Source: Streptomyces ochraceiscleroticus
Lineage (GTDB): Bacteria > Actinomycetota > Actinomycetes > Streptomycetales > Streptomycetaceae
Direction: 5' to 3'
Assembly (NCBI RefSeq): GCF_000720485.1
Contig: NZ_JOAX01000025.1
Span: 150,041-214,040 of the forward strand
Length of the DNA: 64,000 bases
Shown: in pieces, positions 8,495 through 20,905 of the stretch
Position numbering within the stretch: the stretch's first letter is position 1
Layout: each line of letters opens with the position of its first letter
The notes under the pieces: generated by a model
Databases searched by the model: none
What the model saw: the letters and a program-made list of their open reading frames with translations, nothing else
Told to the model about the DNA's origin: nothing
Position numbers and translations under genes: made by a program

Positions 8495-9091
8495 ATGAGC
8501 AACAGCACCCCCACCATCGGCGTGCTGGCGCTGCAGGGCGACGTACGCGAGCACCTCACGGCGCTCGCGTCCGCCGACGCCCTGGCGCGCCCGGTACGCC
8601 GCGCCGAGGAACTGGACGAACTCGACGGCCTGGTCATCCCCGGCGGCGAATCCACGACCATGTCCAAGCTGGCGGGCGTCTTCGGCATGCTGGAGCCGCT
8701 GCGCGCGTTCATCCGTGCGGGCAAGCCGGTGTACGGCACCTGCGCCGGCATGATCATGGTCGCGGAGAAGATCCTGGACGGCCGCGCCGACCAGGAGACG
8801 TTCGGCGGCATCGACATGATCGTGCGCCGTAACGCCTTCGGGCGGCAGAACGAGTCCTTCGAGGCGGCGGTCGACGTCGCCGGGATCGACGGCGGACCGG
8901 TCGAGGGCGTCTTCATCCGCGCGCCCTGGGTCGAGTCGGTCGGCGCCGAGGCCGAGGTACTGGCCGAGCACGGCGGTCACATGGTGGCCGTCCGGCAGGG
9001 TAACGTCCTCGCCACGTCCTTCCACCCGGAACTCACCGGCGACCACCGGGTCCACGCGTTCTTCGTGGACATGGTGCGTGACACGCTGTGA
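8495..9091 (+). CDS. pdxT: Pyridoxal 5'-phosphate synthase, glutaminase subunit PdxT
   Basis: A 198-residue class-I glutamine amidotransferase that hydrolyses glutamine and channels ammonia to PdxS. The oxyanion-region GGESTT motif is at 50-55, the nucleophile Cys83 in GTCAGMIM, and the His177/Glu179 pair in FHPEL, so the catalytic triad is complete. It starts 9 bases after the pdxS stop and is clearly co-transcribed. Length is normal for the family. Confidence 0.96.
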   Translation: MSNSTPTIGVLALQGDVREHLTALASADALARPVRRAEELDELDGLVIPGGESTTMSKLAGVFGMLEPLRAFIRAGKPVYGTCAGMIMVAEKILDGRADQETFGGIDMIVRRNAFGRQNESFEAAVDVAGIDGGPVEGVFIRAPWVESVGAEAEVLAEHGGHMVAVRQGNVLATSFHPELTGDHRVHAFFVDMVRDTL

Positions 9092-9102
9092 GCGGTGGCC
9101 GG

Positions 9103-9108
9103 TAGGAT
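9103..9108 (+). promoter_or_regulatory. Candidate -10 element for the yebC-family gene
   Basis: TAGGAT lies 47 bases before the start codon and just after pdxT. A GTGACA about 19 bp upstream could be a weak -35. This is sequence pattern only. Confidence 0.3.
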
Positions 9109-9154
9109 CTAGGCGTTCGTTTTCAGAAATTGGTTACGCGAAGGAGACAGGCGG

Positions 9155-9907
9155 ATGTCCGGCCACTCTAAATGGGCTACGACGAAGCACAAGAAGGCCG
9201 TGATCGATGCCAAGCGCGGCAAGCTCTTCGCGAAGCTGATCAAGAACATCGAGGTCGCGGCGCGCATGGGCGGCGTGGACATCGAGGGCAACCCGACGCT
9301 GTACGACGCCATCCAGAAGGCGAAGAAGCAGTCGGTCCCGAACAAGAACATCGACTCCGCGGTCAAGCGCGGCGGCGGCCTGGAGGCCGGCGGCGCCGAC
9401 TACGAGACGATCATGTACGAGGGTTACGGCCCGAACGGTGTCGCGGTGCTCATCGAGTGCCTCACCGACAACCGCAACCGTGCCGCCTCGGACGTGCGCG
9501 TCGCCATGACCCGCAACGGCGGCTCGATGGCCGACCCGGGTTCGGTGTCCTACCTGTTCAACCGCAAGGGCGTCGTCATCGTCCCCAAGGGCGAGCTCTC
9601 CGAGGACGACGTGCTGGCCGCGGTCCTGGACGCGGGCGCCGAGGAGGTCAACGACCTCGGTGAGTCCTTCGAGGTGCTCAGCGAGGCCACCGACGTGGTC
9701 GCGGTCCGCACCGCGCTCCAGGAGGCCGGCATCGACTACGACTCGGCCGACACCAACTTCGTCCCGACCATGCAGGTCGAGCTGGACGAAGAGGGCGCGA
9801 AGAAGATCTTCAAGCTGATCGACGCGCTGGAGGACAGCGACGACGTCCAGAACGTCTTCGCCAACTTCGACGTGTCGGACGAGGTCATGGCCAAGGTCGA
9901 CGCCTGA
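9155..9907 (+). CDS. YebC/PmpR-family protein (TACO1 family)
   Basis: A 250-residue protein beginning with the near-invariant [14 protein letters not shown] and continuing with the acidic, three-domain YebC sequence ([27 protein letters not shown]). The family has long been annotated as transcriptional regulators, and more recent work points to a role in translation of difficult sequences. Both remain possible here. An AAGGAGAC ribosome binding site precedes the ATG. In many actinobacteria it sits between pdxT and ruvC as here, and the strong hairpin after it separates it from the ruv genes. Confidence 0.93.
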   Translation: MSGHSKWATTKHKKAVIDAKRGKLFAKLIKNIEVAARMGGVDIEGNPTLYDAIQKAKKQSVPNKNIDSAVKRGGGLEAGGADYETIMYEGYGPNGVAVLIECLTDNRNRAASDVRVAMTRNGGSMADPGSVSYLFNRKGVVIVPKGELSEDDVLAAVLDAGAEEVNDLGESFEVLSEATDVVAVRTALQEAGIDYDSADTNFVPTMQVELDEEGAKKIFKLIDALEDSDDVQNVFANFDVSDEVMAKVDA

Positions 9908-9927
9908 GCCCCACTTTGCGGCTGATG

Positions 9928-9960
9928 ACGGGTCGGCAGGGAACATCCCTGCCGGCCCGT
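9928..9960 (+). terminator. Strong hairpin after the yebC-family gene
   Basis: A 15-bp stem (ACGGGTCGGCAGGGA at 9928-9942 with TCCCTGCCGGCCCGT at 9946-9960, one G-U pair) closes an ACA loop. There is no U-tract, as usual for this genus. Confidence 0.8.
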
Positions 9961-10110
9961 CTCGCGTTCGTGTGTCGCCGGTACACCCGTTGTCAGTGGC
10001 ACCCGATACTGTGCTGAGCAGGGGATCTCCGGCCCCCATGGTGGGGATGGAGGGACGAAACGGTACGGCGCCGGGTGGTGACAGCGCGGCATGAGGGGAG
10101 GGGGACACCC

Positions 10111-10737
10111 GTGAAGGTGCTCGGTGTTGACCCGGGGTTGACGCGCTGCGGCGTCGGCGTGGTCGAGGGCGTGGCCGGGCGGCCGCTGACGATGGCGGGT
10201 GTCGGTGTGGTCCGCACCCCCGCCGACGCGGACATCGCGCACCGCCTCGTGCTCATCGAGCGCGGCATCGACGAGTGGCTCGATGCGCACAAGCCCGAGT
10301 ACGTCGCCGTGGAGCGCGTGTTCAGCCAGCACAACGTCCGTACGGTCATGGGTACGGCCCAGGCCAGCGCGGTCGCCATGCTGTGCGCGGCCCGCCGCGG
10401 GCTGCCCGTCGCGCTGCACACCCCCAGTGAGGTCAAGGCCGCCGTCACCGGCTCGGGCCGCGCCGACAAGGCGCAGGTCGGGGCCATGGTGACGCGGCTG
10501 CTGCGGCTGGACGCACCACCGAAGCCGGCCGACGCCGCGGACGCGCTCGCGCTCGCCATCTGTCACATCTGGCGCGCGCCCGCCGTGAACCGCCTTCAGC
10601 AGGCTCACGCCGCCAACCGCCTCCAGCAGGCCCAGGCCGCGGCCCGGCGCACCCCGGCCGCCGCGCGCCCCGTCGGCACGCCCCGCACCCCCGCTCCCGT
10701 ACGTACAAACCAGCGCACCCCGAAGGGCACGTCATGA
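10111..10737 (+). CDS. ruvC: Holliday junction resolvase RuvC
   Basis: 208 residues, RNase H fold. The catalytic acidic residues are all present: Asp7 in [10 protein letters not shown], Glu68 in AVERVF, and Asp141/Asp144 in the [11 protein letters not shown] helix. It makes the paired cuts that resolve four-way junctions moved by RuvAB. The GTG at 10111 follows GGGGAGGGGG and starts translation at the first beta strand. The C-terminal ~45 residues are an Ala/Gln/Pro-rich extension, probably disordered, containing a near-duplicate ([18 protein letters not shown]). The stop overlaps the ruvA start (ATGA). Confidence 0.96.
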   Translation: MKVLGVDPGLTRCGVGVVEGVAGRPLTMAGVGVVRTPADADIAHRLVLIERGIDEWLDAHKPEYVAVERVFSQHNVRTVMGTAQASAVAMLCAARRGLPVALHTPSEVKAAVTGSGRADKAQVGAMVTRLLRLDAPPKPADAADALALAICHIWRAPAVNRLQQAHAANRLQQAQAAARRTPAAARPVGTPRTPAPVRTNQRTPKGTS

Positions 10738-11354
10738 TCGCCTTCGTCTCCGGCCCGGTCGCGGCCCTGGCTCCCGACGCCGCCGTCGTGGAGGTGGGCG
10801 GTATCGGCATGGCCGTCCAGTGCACCCCCAACACGTTGTCCGGGCTGCGCATGGGCGAGCAGACGAAGCTCGCCACCTCCCTCGTCGTACGGGAGGACAG
10901 CCTCACGCTGTACGGCTTCGCGGACGACGACGAGCGGCAGACCTTCGAGCTGCTGCAGACCGCGAGCGGTGTCGGCCCGCGGCTCGCGCAGGCGATGCTC
11001 GCGGTGCACAGCCCGGATGCGCTGCGCCGCGCGGTCGCGTCCGGCGACGAGAAGGCGCTGACCGCCGTGCCCGGCATCGGCAAGAAGGGCGCGCAGAAGC
11101 TGCTGCTGGAGCTGAAGGACCGGCTCGGTGAGCCGGTCGGCAGCGCCGGGCCCGCGGTCGGCAGCCCGGTCACGGCCGCCTGGCGCGACCAGTTGCACGC
11201 CGCGCTGATCGGCCTCGGGTATGCGACCCGGGAGGCCGACGAGGCGGTGGGCGCGGTCGCCCCGCAGGCCGAGGCGGCCGTGGCCGAGGGCGGTACGCCG
11301 CAGGTCTCGCAGCTCCTGAAGGCGGCGCTGCAGTCCCTGAACCGGGCCCGCTGA
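10734..11354 (+). CDS. ruvA: Holliday junction DNA-binding protein RuvA
   Basis: A 206-residue protein with the RuvA order: N-terminal OB fold, then the two helix-hairpin-helix motifs of domain II ([17 protein letters not shown] and [19 protein letters not shown]), a flexible linker, and the small C-terminal domain III that contacts RuvB. The tetramer holds the junction in a square-planar form and loads RuvB. It begins within the ruvC stop codon, so translation is coupled. Confidence 0.96.
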   Translation: MIAFVSGPVAALAPDAAVVEVGGIGMAVQCTPNTLSGLRMGEQTKLATSLVVREDSLTLYGFADDDERQTFELLQTASGVGPRLAQAMLAVHSPDALRRAVASGDEKALTAVPGIGKKGAQKLLLELKDRLGEPVGSAGPAVGSPVTAAWRDQLHAALIGLGYATREADEAVGAVAPQAEAAVAEGGTPQVSQLLKAALQSLNRAR

Positions 11355-11421
11355 CCGGGCGCCGGCCCGGGCACCCCTACGATCCGGCTCTCCACCCACC
11401 GACGACGCGAGGCAGTACGCA

Positions 11422-12522
11422 GTGAACTGGGACGACAGCACCGACACCGCGGACGGACAGGACCCCGGCCTGCCGCCGGGCGGCGCCGACCGGCTGGTGG
11501 GCGCGGACGCCGACGGCGAGGACACGGCCGTCGAGGCCGCGCTGCGCCCGAAGGACCTGGAGGAGTTCGTCGGCCAGGAGCGGGTGCGCGAGCAGCTCGA
11601 CCTGGTGCTGCGGGCCGCGCGGGCGCGCGGCGCCACCGCCGACCACGTGCTGCTCTCCGGCGCCCCGGGGCTCGGCAAGACCACGCTCTCGATGATCATC
11701 GCGGCGGAGATGGGCGCCCCGATCCGCATCACCTCCGGCCCGGCGATCCAGCACGCCGGCGATCTCGCCGCGATCCTCTCCTCGCTCCAGGAGGGCGAGG
11801 TGCTTTTCCTGGACGAGATTCACCGGATGTCGCGGCCCGCCGAGGAAATGCTCTATATGGCGATGGAGGATTTCCGGGTCGATGTGATTGTGGGAAAGGG
11901 GCCGGGCGCCACCGCCATTCCGCTGGAACTTCCGCCGTTCACGCTGGTCGGCGCGACGACTCGGGCCGGACTGCTGCCGCCGCCGCTGCGCGACCGGTTC
12001 GGATTCACCGGGCACATGGAGTTCTACGCGCCGAATGAGCTGGAGCGGGTCATCCACCGCTCGGCGGGACTGCTCGATGTCGACATAGAGACCGAGGGGG
12101 CCGCCGAGATCGCCGGGCGGTCGCGCGGTACGCCCCGTATCGCCAACCGCCTCTTGCGCCGCGTACGGGACTACGCCCAGGTCAAGGCGGACGGCCTGAT
12201 CACGCGCGAGATCGCGGCGCAGGCGCTGGACGTGTACGAGGTGGACGGGCGCGGCCTGGACCGGCTGGACCGCGCGGTGCTCACGGCGCTGCTCAAGCTG
12301 TTCAGCGGCGGCCCGGTGGGCCTGTCGACCCTGGCGGTGGCCGTGGGGGAGGAGCGTGAGACGGTCGAGGAGGTCGCGGAGCCGTTCCTCGTACGTGAGG
12401 GTCTGCTCGCGCGTACGCCCCGTGGCCGCATTGCCACGCCCGCCGCATGGGCGCATCTGGGGCTGGTGCCACCGCAGCAGATGACGGGCGGAAACGGACA
12501 GCAGGGGCTGTTCGGGACGTGA
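11422..12522 (+). CDS. ruvB: Holliday junction ATP-dependent DNA helicase RuvB
   Basis: A 366-residue AAA+ motor that drives branch migration. Walker A is GAPGLGKT at residues 80-87 and Walker B is LFLDEIHRM. The arginine-finger-containing GATTRAG segment and a C-terminal winged-helix domain follow. It has a ~40-residue acidic N-terminal extension before the conserved [12 protein letters not shown], as is usual in Streptomyces. The GTG start follows CGAGGC. It sits 67 bp after ruvA, in the same operon. Confidence 0.96.
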   Translation: MNWDDSTDTADGQDPGLPPGGADRLVGADADGEDTAVEAALRPKDLEEFVGQERVREQLDLVLRAARARGATADHVLLSGAPGLGKTTLSMIIAAEMGAPIRITSGPAIQHAGDLAAILSSLQEGEVLFLDEIHRMSRPAEEMLYMAMEDFRVDVIVGKGPGATAIPLELPPFTLVGATTRAGLLPPPLRDRFGFTGHMEFYAPNELERVIHRSAGLLDVDIETEGAAEIAGRSRGTPRIANRLLRRVRDYAQVKADGLITREIAAQALDVYEVDGRGLDRLDRAVLTALLKLFSGGPVGLSTLAVAVGEERETVEEVAEPFLVREGLLARTPRGRIATPAAWAHLGLVPPQQMTGGNGQQGLFGT

Positions 12523-12532
12523 CGGCGAGGGG

Positions 12533-12550
12533 ACTCGCCGGGTCAGGAAC
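12533..12550 (+). terminator. Short hairpin after ruvB
   Basis: CGGCGAG and CTCGCCG (7 bp, GGGA loop) lie 10 bases after the ruvB stop codon. It is a plausible but weak terminator before the yajC promoter region. Confidence 0.5.
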
Positions 12551-12685
12551 TGCGGTGCCATCCTGGGCGTTGTTCCACTGGTGCGGACTCGCTTAGACTC
12601 CGCCGATGCCGTCCATATGGTGCGGCATACCCACCCCCGTATATCAGGCCGCGGGTCCGCGGTCGTGCGAAGGAAATTCCGTCCC

Positions 12686-13234
12686 GTGAATATCGTGACT
12701 CTCCTCCCGTTCATCGTGCTCATCGGGGCCATGTTCCTGATGACCCGCTCTGCCAAGAAGAAGCAGCAGGCGGCCGCCCAGATGCGGAACGAAATGCAGC
12801 CCGGCACCGGCGTCCGCACGATCGGAGGCATGTACGCCACCGTCAAGGAGATCCACGACGACGCGGTCCTCCTCGAGGTGGCGCCGGGCGTCCACGCGCT
12901 CTACGCGAAGAACGCCATCGGCGCCGTGCTGCCCGACGACGAGTACAACCGCATCATCGACGGTGCCGAGCAGGGCTCCGTCGTGCCGGACGACCTGTCC
13001 TCCCTGACCGGCGCCTCGACCGTCAACGACGGCGACGACGACACCACCGGTAAGGGTGACGTCGTCGAGAAGATCGACCTGGGCAAGGAAGCCCCCGCCG
13101 AGAAGTCCGCGGACAAGGCTGACGAGCCGAAGGCCGAGGAGCCGAAGGCCGACGAGACCCCGGCCGCGGACGCCGACGCCGAGGCCGCCGAGGCGAAGGA
13201 CGCGAAGAAGGACGGCGGCGCCGACGCGAAGTAG
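12686..13234 (+). CDS. yajC: Sec translocon accessory subunit YajC
   Basis: A 182-residue single-span membrane protein. The N-terminal helix (about residues 4-20, LLPFIVLIGAMFLMTRSAKK) and the cytoplasmic PGTGVRTIGGMYATVKEI core are typical YajC. The C-terminal ~75 residues are a low-complexity acidic/lysine tail built on repeats of AEEPKADE type, much longer than in E. coli. The GTG at 12686 is chosen because it places the membrane helix at the N-terminus and follows AAGGAAA. Upstream in-frame starts add an improbable Arg/His-rich leader. YajC binds the SecDF complex encoded next. Confidence 0.9.
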   Translation: MNIVTLLPFIVLIGAMFLMTRSAKKKQQAAAQMRNEMQPGTGVRTIGGMYATVKEIHDDAVLLEVAPGVHALYAKNAIGAVLPDDEYNRIIDGAEQGSVVPDDLSSLTGASTVNDGDDDTTGKGDVVEKIDLGKEAPAEKSADKADEPKAEEPKADETPAADADAEAAEAKDAKKDGGADAK

Positions 13235-13248
13235 GCGCGTACTTTCAC

Positions 13249-13285
13249 GGAACCGCGGTGCACCGGGAGCGGCGCCCGCGGTTCC
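13249..13285 (+). terminator. Hairpin between yajC and secD
   Basis: GGAACCGCGG (13249-13258) pairs with CCGCGGTTCC (13276-13285) across a 17-nt loop, 14 bases after the yajC stop. It may terminate partially or set the ratio of YajC to SecDF. Confidence 0.5.
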
Positions 13286-13383
13286 GGGACCGTCTAGGCT
13301 CCGGCGGGGGCACGTCCCCACAAGACTTCGTGGCCGTCCGGCACTGACCTGACTCGGGCGGTTGGACAGGGAGATACGAGAAG

Positions 13384-15132
13384 GTGGCAGCACCGAACAA
13401 GGGCCGAAGGTCGCCGGCGGCCCAGAGCAGGCCGGGGCGCGCCCTGGTCCTGATCTTGGTCGTCATCGCGGCGCTGGTCGGGGGGATGTTCTACTCCGGC
13501 ACCATGACGCCGCGACTGGGCATCGACCTCGCGGGCGGTACGAGCTTCACGCTGGCGGCACAGAACCAGCCGGGCAAGCCCAACGCGATCAACGAGACCA
13601 ACATGAAGACCGCCGCGGGCATCATCGAGCGGCGTGTCAACGGTCTCGGCGTCTCCGAGGCCGAGGTCCAGACGCAGGGCACCAACCACATCATCGTGAA
13701 CATCCCCAAGGGGACGGACGCGAAGCAGGCCCGTCAGCAGGTCGGTACCACCGCCCAGCTCGGCTTCCGTACGGTGCTGACCGCGGCGGCCGGCGCGAAG
13801 ACGCCCACGCCGGGCGCTTCCAAGAGCCCGAAGGCCGGCAGCGGCGAGAAGGAGAAGCAGGGCGGCGCCAGTGCTTCGGCCACCCCCTCCGGCAGCCCGA
13901 GCCCGCAGGGCCGCGCCGTCAGCGACGCGCTCAAGAAGGACGACGCCCCGTCGCCCTCCGGGAAGCCCACCGGTTCCCCCAGCGCGCCCCCGGTCCAGCA
14001 GCCGCCCGCGGGTGCCGACATCCCCGCCGCGCTGCAGAAGAAGCTCGCGGCTCTGGACTGCTCCACCAAGGAGAGCCGTTCCGCCGCGGCCGAGCGGGCC
14101 GCCCGCGCCAAGCCCAGCGACTCGATCGTGGCCTGCGAGGACGACGGCAAGACGAAGTACGTGCTCGGCCCGGTCAAGGTCGAGGGCACGGACGTGGACG
14201 ACGCCAAGGCCAGCTTCGACCAGCAGGGCGGCCAGGGCTGGCTCGTCCAGATGAACTTCACCTCCGCCGGCGGCAAGAAGTTCGCCGACGTGACGGGTGA
14301 CATCGCCACCAAGACCCCGCCGCAGAACCAGTTCGCGATCACCCTGGACGGTGAGGTCGTCTCGGCCCCGCAGGTGAGCAGCGCGATCGCGGGCGGCAAC
14401 GCCCAGATCACCGGCGGCTTCACCCAGCAGTCCGCCGAGGACCTGGCGAACATGCTGTCCTACGGTGCGCTGCCGCTCTCCTTCAAGATCGCGGACGAGA
14501 CCACCGTCACCGCGGCCCTGGGCGGCGAGCAGCTCAACGCGGGCCTGATCGCCGGCGCCATCGGCCTCTTTCTGGTCGTGATCTACCTGGTCGCGTACTA
14601 CCGCGGCCTGTCCCTGGTCGCGCTGGCGAGCCTCGTGGTCTCGGCGGTCCTGACGTACACGATCATGACGTTGCTCGGCCCGGCCATAGGGTTCGCGCTG
14701 AACCTCCCGGCCGTCTGCGGTGCGATCGTCGCGATCGGTATTACGGCCGACTCGTTCATCGTGTACTTCGAACGGATCCGGGACGAGATCCGCGAGGGCC
14801 GTACGCTGCGGCCCTCCGTCGAGCGGGCCTGGCCGCGCGCCCGGCGCACGATCCTGGTCTCCGACTTCGTGTCGTTCCTGGCCGCCGCCGTGCTCTTCAT
14901 CGTCACCGTCGGCAAGGTCCAGGGCTTCGCGTTCACGCTCGGCCTCACGACCCTGCTGGACGTCGTGGTGGTCTTCTTCTTCACCAAGCCGCTGATGACG
15001 CTGCTGGCCAAGCGGAAGTTCTTCCACTCGGGCCACCCGTGGTCGGGTCTGGACCCCACGCGTCTCGGCGCGAAGCCGCCGCTGCGCCGCGGCCGGCGCA
15101 CCTCCGCCCCCATCGAGACGAAGGAGGCGTGA
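13384..15132 (+). CDS. secD: Protein translocase subunit SecD
   Basis: A 582-residue RND-family membrane protein with SecF. It uses the proton gradient to pull exported proteins off the trans side. The first helix is near residues 20-40, and RLGIDLAGGTSF is the conserved D1 motif. A large extracytoplasmic P1 region follows, then five C-terminal helices with GGNAQITGGF, IGITADSFIVYFERIRDE and related SecD motifs. Residues about 140-210 form an insert rich in Pro, Ser, Gly and Lys inside P1, which E. coli SecD lacks. The start is a GTG. It is followed one base later by secF. Confidence 0.95.
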   Translation: MAAPNKGRRSPAAQSRPGRALVLILVVIAALVGGMFYSGTMTPRLGIDLAGGTSFTLAAQNQPGKPNAINETNMKTAAGIIERRVNGLGVSEAEVQTQGTNHIIVNIPKGTDAKQARQQVGTTAQLGFRTVLTAAAGAKTPTPGASKSPKAGSGEKEKQGGASASATPSGSPSPQGRAVSDALKKDDAPSPSGKPTGSPSAPPVQQPPAGADIPAALQKKLAALDCSTKESRSAAAERAARAKPSDSIVACEDDGKTKYVLGPVKVEGTDVDDAKASFDQQGGQGWLVQMNFTSAGGKKFADVTGDIATKTPPQNQFAITLDGEVVSAPQVSSAIAGGNAQITGGFTQQSAEDLANMLSYGALPLSFKIADETTVTAALGGEQLNAGLIAGAIGLFLVVIYLVAYYRGLSLVALASLVVSAVLTYTIMTLLGPAIGFALNLPAVCGAIVAIGITADSFIVYFERIRDEIREGRTLRPSVERAWPRARRTILVSDFVSFLAAAVLFIVTVGKVQGFAFTLGLTTLLDVVVVFFFTKPLMTLLAKRKFFHSGHPWSGLDPTRLGAKPPLRRGRRTSAPIETKEA

Positions 15133-15133
15133 G

Positions 15134-16270
15134 ATGTCCAAGCTCGGCAACATCGGCGCCCGGCTGTACCGAGGTGAGGTCGGCTACGACTTCATCGGCA
15201 AGCGCAAGATCTGGTACGCCGTTTCGATCCTGATCACCATCACGGCGATCGTGGGCCTCGGGGTACGCGGCCTGAACATGGGCATCGAGTTCTCCGGCGG
15301 CGCGGTCTTCACGACCCCGAAGACCTCCGTCTCCGCGACTCAGGCCCAGCACGACGCCGAGGCCGCTTCCGGCGGCCACGCGGCCACGGTCCAGAAGCTC
15401 GGCAACGGCGGTCTGCGGATCCAGATCAGCGAGCTGGACACCAAGGAGTCCGTGCCGGTCCAGGAGAAGCTGGCCAAGGACCTGGACGTCCCGGTCGAGG
15501 ACGTCAACACCCAGCTGGTCGGCCCCAGCTGGGGCGAGGAGATCGCGAACAAGGCGTGGCTGGGCCTGGGGATCTTCATGGTCCTCGTGGTGCTCTACCT
15601 CGCCATCGCCTTCGAGTGGCGGATGGCCCTGGCGGCCCTGATCGCGCTGATCCACGACCTCACGATCACGGTCGGTGTGTACGCGCTGGTCGGCTTCGAG
15701 GTCACGCCCGGCACGGTCATCGGCCTGCTGACCATCCTCGGTTACTCGCTGTACGACACGGTCGTGGTCTTCGACAGCCTCAAGGAGGCGTCCCGGGGCA
15801 TCACGAAGCAGTCGCGCTACACCTACGGAGAGATCGCCAACCGGTCGATCAACTCCACGCTGGTGCGGTCGATCAACACCACGGTCGTGGCGCTGCTGCC
15901 GGTGGCGGGCCTGCTCTTCGTGGGCGGCGGCTTCCTGGGCGCGGGCATGCTGAACGACATCTCGCTGGCCCTGTTCGTGGGCCTCGCGGCCGGTGCGTAC
16001 AGCTCGATCTTCATCGCCACCCCGCTGGTCGCCGACCTCAAGGGGCGCGAGCCGCAGATGCAGGCGCTGGCCCGGCGGGTCCGCGCCAAGCGTTCCTCTG
16101 CCGCCGCCAAGGGCGACTCCGCCGAGGCGACGGCCGAGGGCGCGGCTGAGTCCGGCGAGGAGCCGCAGGACGGCGCCCCGGCGGCGGCGGGCAGCTCGGC
16201 GGCCGGCCCGCGCAGCCAGCCCGCGTCGCGTACCCGCGGCCGCGGCCGTCCGTCGGGCAAGCGCCGATGA
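15134..16270 (+). CDS. secF: Protein translocase subunit SecF
   Basis: 378 residues with six predicted membrane helices, and SecF motifs including MGIEFSGG after helix 1 and LGYSLYDTVVVFDSLKE in the transmembrane core. It forms the SecDF complex with the preceding product. The C-terminal ~70 residues are a charged, Ala/Glu/Arg/Pro-rich cytoplasmic tail not found in E. coli SecF. The last codons overlap the apt start (ATGA), linking export genes to purine salvage in one transcript. Confidence 0.95.
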   Translation: MSKLGNIGARLYRGEVGYDFIGKRKIWYAVSILITITAIVGLGVRGLNMGIEFSGGAVFTTPKTSVSATQAQHDAEAASGGHAATVQKLGNGGLRIQISELDTKESVPVQEKLAKDLDVPVEDVNTQLVGPSWGEEIANKAWLGLGIFMVLVVLYLAIAFEWRMALAALIALIHDLTITVGVYALVGFEVTPGTVIGLLTILGYSLYDTVVVFDSLKEASRGITKQSRYTYGEIANRSINSTLVRSINTTVVALLPVAGLLFVGGGFLGAGMLNDISLALFVGLAAGAYSSIFIATPLVADLKGREPQMQALARRVRAKRSSAAAKGDSAEATAEGAAESGEEPQDGAPAAAGSSAAGPRSQPASRTRGRGRPSGKRR

Positions 16271-16815
16271 GCGCCCCCGCGGAGCTGCGCGAGCTCCTGC
16301 TCAGCAAGATCGCGGACGTACCGGACTACCCGCAGGCGGGGGTCGTCTTCAAGGACATCACCCCGCTGCTGGCCGATCCGGACGCGTTCGGCAAGCTGAC
16401 CGACGCGCTGGCCGGGGTCTGCCAGGAGTTCGGCGCGACGAAGATCGTGGCGCTGGAGGCCCGCGGGTTCATCCTCGCGGCCCCGGTCGCGGTGAAGGCC
16501 GGCGTCGGCTTCGTGCCCGTACGGAAGGCCGGCAAGCTGCCCGGCGCGACGCTCGGCCAGAGTTACGCGCTGGAGTACGGCCACGCCACGATCGAGATCC
16601 ACGCCGACGCGCTGGCCCCGGGGGACCGGGTGCTGGTGATCGACGACGTACTGGCCACGGGCGGTACGGCCGAAGCCTCGCTGACCCTGATCCGCCGCTC
16701 CGGCGCCGAGGTCGCGGGCGTGGCGGTCCTGCTGGAGCTGGGCTTCCTCGACGGCCGGGAGAAGCTGGCGGCGGGGCTCGACGGGGCGCCGCTGGAGGCG
16801 CTGATCACGGTCTGA
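16267..16815 (+). CDS. apt: Adenine phosphoribosyltransferase
   Basis: A 182-residue type-I phosphoribosyltransferase that converts adenine and PRPP to AMP. The PRPP-binding loop VLVIDDVLATGGT is at residues 122-134. The adenine-side segment EARGFILAAPVA and the flexible-loop RKAGKLPG stretch match Apt rather than other members. It begins inside the secF stop codon, an arrangement also seen upstream of rel in other actinobacteria. Confidence 0.95.
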   Translation: MSAPAELRELLLSKIADVPDYPQAGVVFKDITPLLADPDAFGKLTDALAGVCQEFGATKIVALEARGFILAAPVAVKAGVGFVPVRKAGKLPGATLGQSYALEYGHATIEIHADALAPGDRVLVIDDVLATGGTAEASLTLIRRSGAEVAGVAVLLELGFLDGREKLAAGLDGAPLEALITV

Positions 16816-16889
16816 AACCGCGGCGGACGGGCGCCGGACGCCTGGCGTACCGCCCCGTCCACCGCTCGAAAGCCAAGCAAAGTACAGGT

Positions 16890-16924
16890 AAAAGGGCATC
16901 CGGCATAAATGCGGGTGCCCTTTT
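16890..16924 (+). terminator. Intrinsic terminator after apt
   Basis: AAAAGGGCA pairs with TGCCCTTTT around an inner GCAT/ATGC stem, ending in TTTTGC. It is one of the few canonical U-tract terminators in the window and separates the secDF-apt operon from rel. Its symmetry allows action on both strands. Confidence 0.85.
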
Positions 16925-17072
16925 GCTGTGACCACAGGAGGGTCGGCCCGCGGGCGAGCCGGGGCGGCCGGCATGGATACCATGGCAGCCCGGCCACTTC
17001 GTGGACCGGTGGTCCGGCACCGCTCTTTTCCGCCCGTTCACCGGCGGGAAAGGTCCCAGCGAGGAGTTGCTC

Positions 17073-19610
<2,538 letters not shown>

Positions 19611-19621
19611 CGCCGCAAGCA

Positions 19622-19665
19622 CACGAGGAGGGCCCCGGTATCGGAGTACCGGGGCCCTCCTCGTG
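19622..19665. terminator. Strong bidirectional terminator between rel and the DUF349 gene
   Basis: A perfect 19-bp stem (19622-19640 with 19647-19665) closes a TCGGAG hexaloop. The genes on either side converge, so one hairpin can serve both. Confidence 0.88.
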
Positions 19666-19675
19666 CGTGCACTTC

Positions 19676-20905
19676 TCAGCCGCCGAACTCCTGGAGGCCC
19701 TTCTGGGCCTGGTCCAGCAGGGCCTGGCGGCCCTCCAGCTCGCGGGCGAGCTTGTCGGCCTTGGCGTCGTTACCGGCCGCCCGGGCCGTGTCGATCTGCT
19801 TCTGGAGCTTGTCGACGGCGTCCTGGAGCTGGCCGGTCAGCCCCGCGGCACGCGCCCGCGCCTCGGGGTTGGTCCGCCGCCACTCGGCCTCCTCGGCCTC
19901 CTGGATGGCGCGCTCGACGGCGTGCATCCGGCCCTCGATCTTCGGGCGGGCGTCCCGCGGCACATGGCCGATGGCCTCCCACCGCTCGTTGATCGAACGG
20001 AACGCGGCCCGCGCGGCCTTGAGGTCCGAGACCGGGAGCAGCTTCTCGGCCTCGACGACCAGCTCCTCCTTGCGGGTGAGGTTCTCCCGCTGCTCGGCGT
20101 CCCGCTCCGCGAAGACCTCGCTGCGGGCCTGGAAGAAGACGTCCTGGGCGCCGCGGAAGCGGTTCCACAGGTCGTCCTCGTGCTCGCGCTGGGCGCGGCC
20201 CGCGGCCTTCCACTCCTGCATCAGCTCGCGGTACCGGGCCGCCGTCGGGCCCCAGTCCGTCGAGCCGGAGAGCGCCTCGGCGTCCGCGACCAGCTTCTCC
20301 TTGATCTGCCTGGCCTGCTCGCGCTGCGCGTCCAGCGACGCGAAGTGCGCCTTGCGCCGCTTGGAGAACGCGGAGCGGGCGTGCGAGAAGCGGTGCCACA
20401 GCTCGTCGTCGGACTTGCGGTCCAGCCGCGGCAGCCCCTTCCACGTGTCGACCAGGGCACGCAGCCGCTCGCCGGCCGCCCGCCACTGCTCGCTCGCCGC
20501 CAGCTCCTCGGCCTCGGCGACCAGCTTCTCCTTGGCCGTCCTGGCCTCGTCCGCCTGCCGCGCCTTGGCCGCCTTGCGCTCCTCGCGGCGGGCCTCGACC
20601 GTCTGGACGAGCGCGTCCAGCCGCTTCCGCAGGGCGTCGAGGTCGCCCACCGCGTGGTGCTCGTCGACCTGCTGGCGCAGGTGGTCGATCGCGGTCATGG
20701 CGTCCTTGGCCGACAGGTCGGTGGTCCTGACCCGCCGCTCGAGGAGGCCGATCTCGACGACCAGGCCCTCATACTTGCGCTCGAAGTAGGCGAGGGCCTC
20801 GTCGGGCGATCCCGCCTGCCACGATCCGACGACCTTCTCACCGTCGGCGGTACGCACGTACACGGTCCCCGTCTCGTCGACGCGGCCCCATGGGTCGCTG
20901 CTCAC
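19676..20905 (-). CDS. DUF349 domain-containing coiled-coil protein
   Basis: A 409-residue, highly charged protein made of repeated ~65-75-residue helical DUF349 units. The recurring pattern is AEALSGSTDWGPTAARYREL...LWNRFRGAQDVFF-like, with W/L/F spaced in each repeat. The short N-terminal part (SSDPWGRVDETGTVYVRT) is typical of the actinobacterial version. The GTG at 20905 follows GGAGGAGG at proper spacing. An upstream ATG has no such site. The biochemical role is unknown; the repeats suggest an elongated binding or scaffold protein. It is convergent with rel and separated from it by a strong terminator. Confidence 0.85.
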   Translation of the reverse strand: MSSDPWGRVDETGTVYVRTADGEKVVGSWQAGSPDEALAYFERKYEGLVVEIGLLERRVRTTDLSAKDAMTAIDHLRQQVDEHHAVGDLDALRKRLDALVQTVEARREERKAAKARQADEARTAKEKLVAEAEELAASEQWRAAGERLRALVDTWKGLPRLDRKSDDELWHRFSHARSAFSKRRKAHFASLDAQREQARQIKEKLVADAEALSGSTDWGPTAARYRELMQEWKAAGRAQREHEDDLWNRFRGAQDVFFQARSEVFAERDAEQRENLTRKEELVVEAEKLLPVSDLKAARAAFRSINERWEAIGHVPRDARPKIEGRMHAVERAIQEAEEAEWRRTNPEARARAAGLTGQLQDAVDKLQKQIDTARAAGNDAKADKLARELEGRQALLDQAQKGLQEFGG

